This document shows, in pieces, positions 60,691 to 64,000 of a stretch of 64,000 nucleotides of DNA. Numbering within the stretch: position 1 is the first letter of the stretch; the number at the start of each line of letters is the position of its first letter. The DNA is from Ceratopteris richardii (Eukaryota > Streptophyta > Polypodiopsida > Polypodiales > Pteridaceae), in contig CM035423.1 of assembly GCA_020310875.1 (NCBI GenBank), positions 134,494,196-134,558,195 of the forward strand. Direction: 5' to 3'. The notes under the pieces are model-generated. The model made no database searches. It saw only the letters and a list, made by a program, of their open reading frames with translations, and was not told the DNA's origin. A program made the position numbers and the translations under genes.

Positions 60691-60885
60691 AATACTGCAT
60701 TTTAAATTAGCATGCATGATCCAGCAAGGAAAAATCCTTGAGACACATTATTTCAAAGCATTTAATTTCTATCGATAAAAAAAAGATAGGTCAGTCTTAC
60801 CTCTAACTTAAGTTATATCATCTTTGGGCCTGCTAAAACTAGATGCCTTTAGGTAGTTATTTCTCCATGTTGTTTTCGACAAATT

Positions 60886-61150
60886 GACACCTGCTTTGTG
60901 GGATGTGGAAGGCCTCGTAGGGGATATTATACTTCTTTGTCAGTGTTGTTTTTGGCAGTTTAACACTTGCTTTGTGAGATACAAGAGGTCCCATGGGTAC
61001 TATCCCCTTCACCAAGTTAACCCATGCTTTGTGAGATACGGAAGGTCCCATAGGGGATAGCGCAGTCCTTTGTCAGTGACGTTGTTTTTGGAAATTTAAC
61101 ACCTGCTTTGTGAGATATGAGAGGTCTCATGAGTACTATCCCCTTCACTT
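60886..61150. repeat. Tandem repeat, alternating about 76- and 57-bp units (about 135 bp period)
   Basis: GCTTTGTG(A/G)GATA recurs at 60,893, 60,969, 61,026 and 61,104; each is followed by GAGGTCCCAT or GAAGGTCCCAT and ACTATCCCCTT or GGGGATA. Confidence 0.85.
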
Positions 61151-61227
61151 GTACAAATTGTTTAAGAAAGGGAGATTGGGCTTCAATCTAAGTCAGGCAA
61201 AGAAGATTAGACTTCGACTGAACTTCC

Positions 61228-61244
61228 TCTAAATAATAATAATG

Positions 61245-61285
<41 letters not shown>
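61228..61285. repeat. (AAT)n trinucleotide microsatellite
   Basis: About 19 AAT units with one GAT interruption near the start; gives a poly-Tyr frame on the minus strand that is not a gene. Confidence 0.97.
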
Positions 61286-61302
61286 CTAATCGCCATCGTC
61301 TT

Positions 61303-61362
61303 GGGTGGACCATTGAATATTTGTAAAGCCTTTCAATGCCCACCTCTCTCAACCCATGCTTA
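61303..61362. repeat. Short dispersed repeat, inverted relative of 53,935-54,005
   Basis: CGCCATCGTCTTGGGTGGACC, split by unlike sequence from CCTTTCAATGCCCAC and CTCAACCCATGCTTA, in the same order as on the minus strand at 54 kb. Confidence 0.6.
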
Positions 61363-61799
61363 CGTCCAAGCATTTTAAAGGGCGACTAACGGATATCCTG
61401 TTTTTCTCTTTGTGGATACGCTCTTTGTCGCCTACTTTTCTTATGTACATGTTTGATTATTGAATTATGTTCACATGCCTTCAAAAGCATGCACAAATTG
61501 AATCGCTTCGCTTAAATGAGCAAAAGAAGTAGAGCCATATCATTATGAGAACTATATATTTCATATCGAAATGGGACACTAAAACCGTCTTCTAACTATT
61601 TAAATAATTGTTTTCTTTTTAACATTGCACATAAACAATGTCAATTTTATAACTCTTGAGTCTCATAACTAAGTCGGTTCAAAATCAATAATAGGTATTT
61701 ACTACACAATGTCATCATCATTCATCATGTCATGATTATGCTTTGTCTATTTCTTTGGTTCATTCTCCTCACTTAATATCACATGAATGAACCAAAAAT

Positions 61800-62345
61800 A
61801 TTACCTTAATTGTGGTTCATTCCCCTCACTCGAGCCTACCCCTATTATTTTAGCATGGGAGTTGGAAAACGTATCCTTTATACATATAATTGTAGAACAT
61901 TCACATTATCACATGTTTTATTATGTTCCATGGATTATTATTAATGATCAGTACTAGCGAAGATTGGTTTTGTATAAGAGTTTGTTGAAGACCAGTGTGC
62001 AATTCATGATCTCTTGGATGGTGAGAAAATCACCCCAGTGTGTTGGATGGTGAGAAAATCACCTCAGCTGCTGTGTTATGTTGTGGGTTGTATAAGCTCA
62101 CAAATTATGTAAACTACGTAGTGTAGTATGCATGTTGAACTCAAGATTGTTTGGAAATCCTAGATGCAAAATTTTGGCATCTTATTTTGGTCGTCTCAAC
62201 TTCTTTTAAAAAAATTGCTACACTTGTAAAAAATATATATCATGATGCCCTATTTGCCAAAACTTGAGGAAACATGTGTGTGAGGGGGCTGAAATTTTTA
62301 TAATATTAGCTTTTCCTTTTCCTAAAGATTGTATGGTACGAGCTA
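61800..62345 (+). mobile_element. Ty1/copia remnant, relative of D/E (fossil, old)
   Basis: Aligns by eye with copia E at about 46,480-46,990: CTCGAGCCTACC..TGGGAGTTGG, TATGTTGTGGG(C/T)T..TATAAGCTCA, and CCAAAACTTGAGG. This is the protease to GAG-pre-integrase part. Heavily broken. Confidence 0.75.
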
Positions 62346-62458
62346 AGCGTATTAAATTGCAACTTGGTGATGAATACCGTGATAGATAATTTGCTTAACC
62401 AGACTTATTAATATCATGGTCAACATTGAAATCATACAAAGTGTATCGAATAGAGTAA

Positions 62459-62800
62459 TTGAGGTAAAAAACTTCATCCAAATGTTGAATCCACTATTCT
62501 ACGACATACAATCTGGCTTGAGCCTCCACACAACTGAGTTAGACTTTTATTACTTTGACAAAATTGAACTAGCGGCAAGCCTCATACTCTTGTAGTTTGG
62601 TAACCAAATTCGATTCGAGGAATTTCTTCAAAATTGTTAATTGAGGTAAAAGACTTCATCCAAACGTTGAATCTACTACTGGCTTGAGCCTCCACATGAC
62701 TGAGTCAGTCTTTTACTCCTCTGATAAAATTATTGAACTACCGATGAGCCTCTATTTTCTCATGCTCTTGTACTTCGCTAATCAAGTTCATTGCCCACTT
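62459..62800. repeat. 179-bp tandem duplication
   Basis: TTGAGGTAAAA(A/G)ACTTCATCC..GGCTTGAGCCTCCACA..ACTGAGT occurs at about 62,459 and 62,641, with diverged remainder. Confidence 0.85.
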
Positions 62801-63864
62801 GTTTGATTCAATTTGAGCTTCTTTTAGCTGTGAGAGAAATTTCTTGAGCCAAATGTTTGATTCTTTGAATTCTGATCTCGTACAAAGAGGGATAATACAT
62901 TTTCTACACGGGAAAAAATATTGTTGACATTCTCATCTTAAAAAGTTTAGATATGTTGAGAATATTCTATGAGGCGGTGTCATATGGTAGCCGATTCTTG
63001 TGCATCCAACCATATAGGAACTTGTGGAGAAGGAGGATTTTGGCATGGTAAAGGAGATCTAAAAGCAAGAAGTTGGTAAAAAGGACCGATAGGTGGGAGA
63101 ACTAGAGGTGTAGAAGATTACAATGGAGGTGAATACATCAAAATCAGAAGAGGCAGCAGACTGTGGTTAGGAGTTCTCCATTACGCGGAGTGAGATGGAA
63201 GGATGGAAGAAGATGAAATTTTATTATCAATGGAGTCTGTGGAGTTGGTTGAGAAAGAGGTGATGAGGGAGAAGTGTTTTCTATTTTCAGGAGTACAAAC
63301 TTATGCATGGAAGTCGTTAGAGATGGTGGTAATGGTAGATGATTTGATTGTGGAGATGTAGACTAATGGAATCATCTTAGACATTGACCATTTGTGCATC
63401 CTTTCATGATATAAGATTGTTGTTTGAATCCTAGGAAAATAGAAGAATACCTATAAAAGCTCTTGCTCTTGCCTTCACAAATCTTCCTTGGTTGTTGTGC
63501 CGGAAACCCCATCATAGCAGTGGGCCACAAGAATCTACCATTTATTCAATGTAAGACAGATCAGGGTAAGAATAAGTAGTTCTTTGAGCACACTATGGTT
63601 GGTGGATTGGTCATTCGATCTATGCAACGCCTTTCTCTTTTAGTCTTCATGCAGCTCTTTGTTAATCTGTTGGAAGTGCACAAGACTCCAAAGTAGCAGA
63701 TGAAGCAAAGGGCAGGTAGCCCAAGAAACACATTCATTCTTCGTTGCTAGAGTTTGAGACATCCTATTAACATTCGTGTGCAACATACTGCACATAAAAT
63801 TTGCCCAACTTCATTCAGCCCCACGTTCAACATACAAAATAGAGGATCCTTTTGTTCCTATAAT
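62801..63864. other. No gene recognised
   Basis: Mixed-composition DNA with no convincing open frame, LTR or transposon end. 63,000-63,250 is purine-rich. Confidence 0.5.
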
Positions 63865-64000
63865 GCAGTGCATATGTATTGTGTAATCTGACTCCTCAGT
63901 TAGCATATCTGCATATTCATGCATGATTGTTCCTAAAAACTCAATTAGTGGAACATTTCCTCTCATAATATTCTTTAACAGAGTCGATTTGGCTTTGTGC
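63865..64000 (-). pseudogene. Diverged relative of the left-edge gene, cut by window end
   Basis: Minus-strand reading HKAKSTLLKNIMRGNVP, then LGTIMHEYADML, aligns with RKAKFTLIKSLMRARVPP and LGIIMHEYSEM at 440-550 on the same strand, about half the residues identical. The frame stays open from the window edge to about 63,815. Its 5' end is outside the window. No function is assigned. Confidence 0.55.

Noticed and set aside
61188-61373. Poly-tyrosine reading frame
   Set aside because: Translation of the AAT microsatellite.

Overview
The window looks like intergenic DNA from a large, repeat-rich land-plant genome. Every recognisable retroelement belongs to plant Ty1/copia or Ty3/gypsy types, the copia primer sites match initiator-Met tRNA, introns are 77-86 nt with GT..AG ends, and one gene has a plant-style TATA box. 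The species cannot be fixed from sequence alone. A non-angiosperm with a big genome (gymnosperm or fern type) is only a guess, based on nesting depth and unfamiliar families. I see no rRNA or tRNA gene, no CRISPR array and no bacterial-style operon.

Layout. 1-0.6 kb: a spliced minus-strand gene fragment of unknown family; a diverged relative lies at the far right edge (63.87-64.0 kb). 0.6-2.4 kb: a TATGTG-type microsatellite. 2.4-6.3 kb: two copies of one Ty3/gypsy chromovirus ('A') in opposite orientation, making an inverted repeat with arms of about 880 bp. 6.3-27.0 kb: three tandem copies of a second chromovirus ('B1-B3', minus strand) that share LTRs (LTR-inside-LTR-inside-LTR). B1 is interrupted by a copia element ('C') with a 5-bp target duplication, and B3 by a partial copia ('D'). 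27.0-44.6 kb: a non-chromovirus Ty3/gypsy ('F', plus) whose 3' LTR holds another gypsy element ('G', 9.6 kb), which in turn holds a 5'-truncated LINE with a 14-bp target duplication. LTRs of F carry a G-rich 28-bp minisatellite; LTRs of G carry a dense cluster of W-box cores.

44.6-49.35 kb: microsatellite, a possible CACTA-type end, and an old copia copy ('E', same family as D). 49.35-54.0 kb is the only part rich in possible host genes: a divergent, broken histone-H3-like (possibly CENH3-like) gene, two about 95-bp foldback elements, and two unrecognised minus-strand genes with good splice sites, one with a TATA box. 54.0-62.4 kb: a graveyard of decayed copia and gypsy pieces with short tandem repeats. 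62.4-63.86 kb: a 179-bp duplication and otherwise nothing I recognise.

The genes do not form a pathway. The story of the window is layered insertion, recombination between repeats and local duplication, with a small host-gene island at 49-54 kb. All percentages and ages are by eye, not computed.
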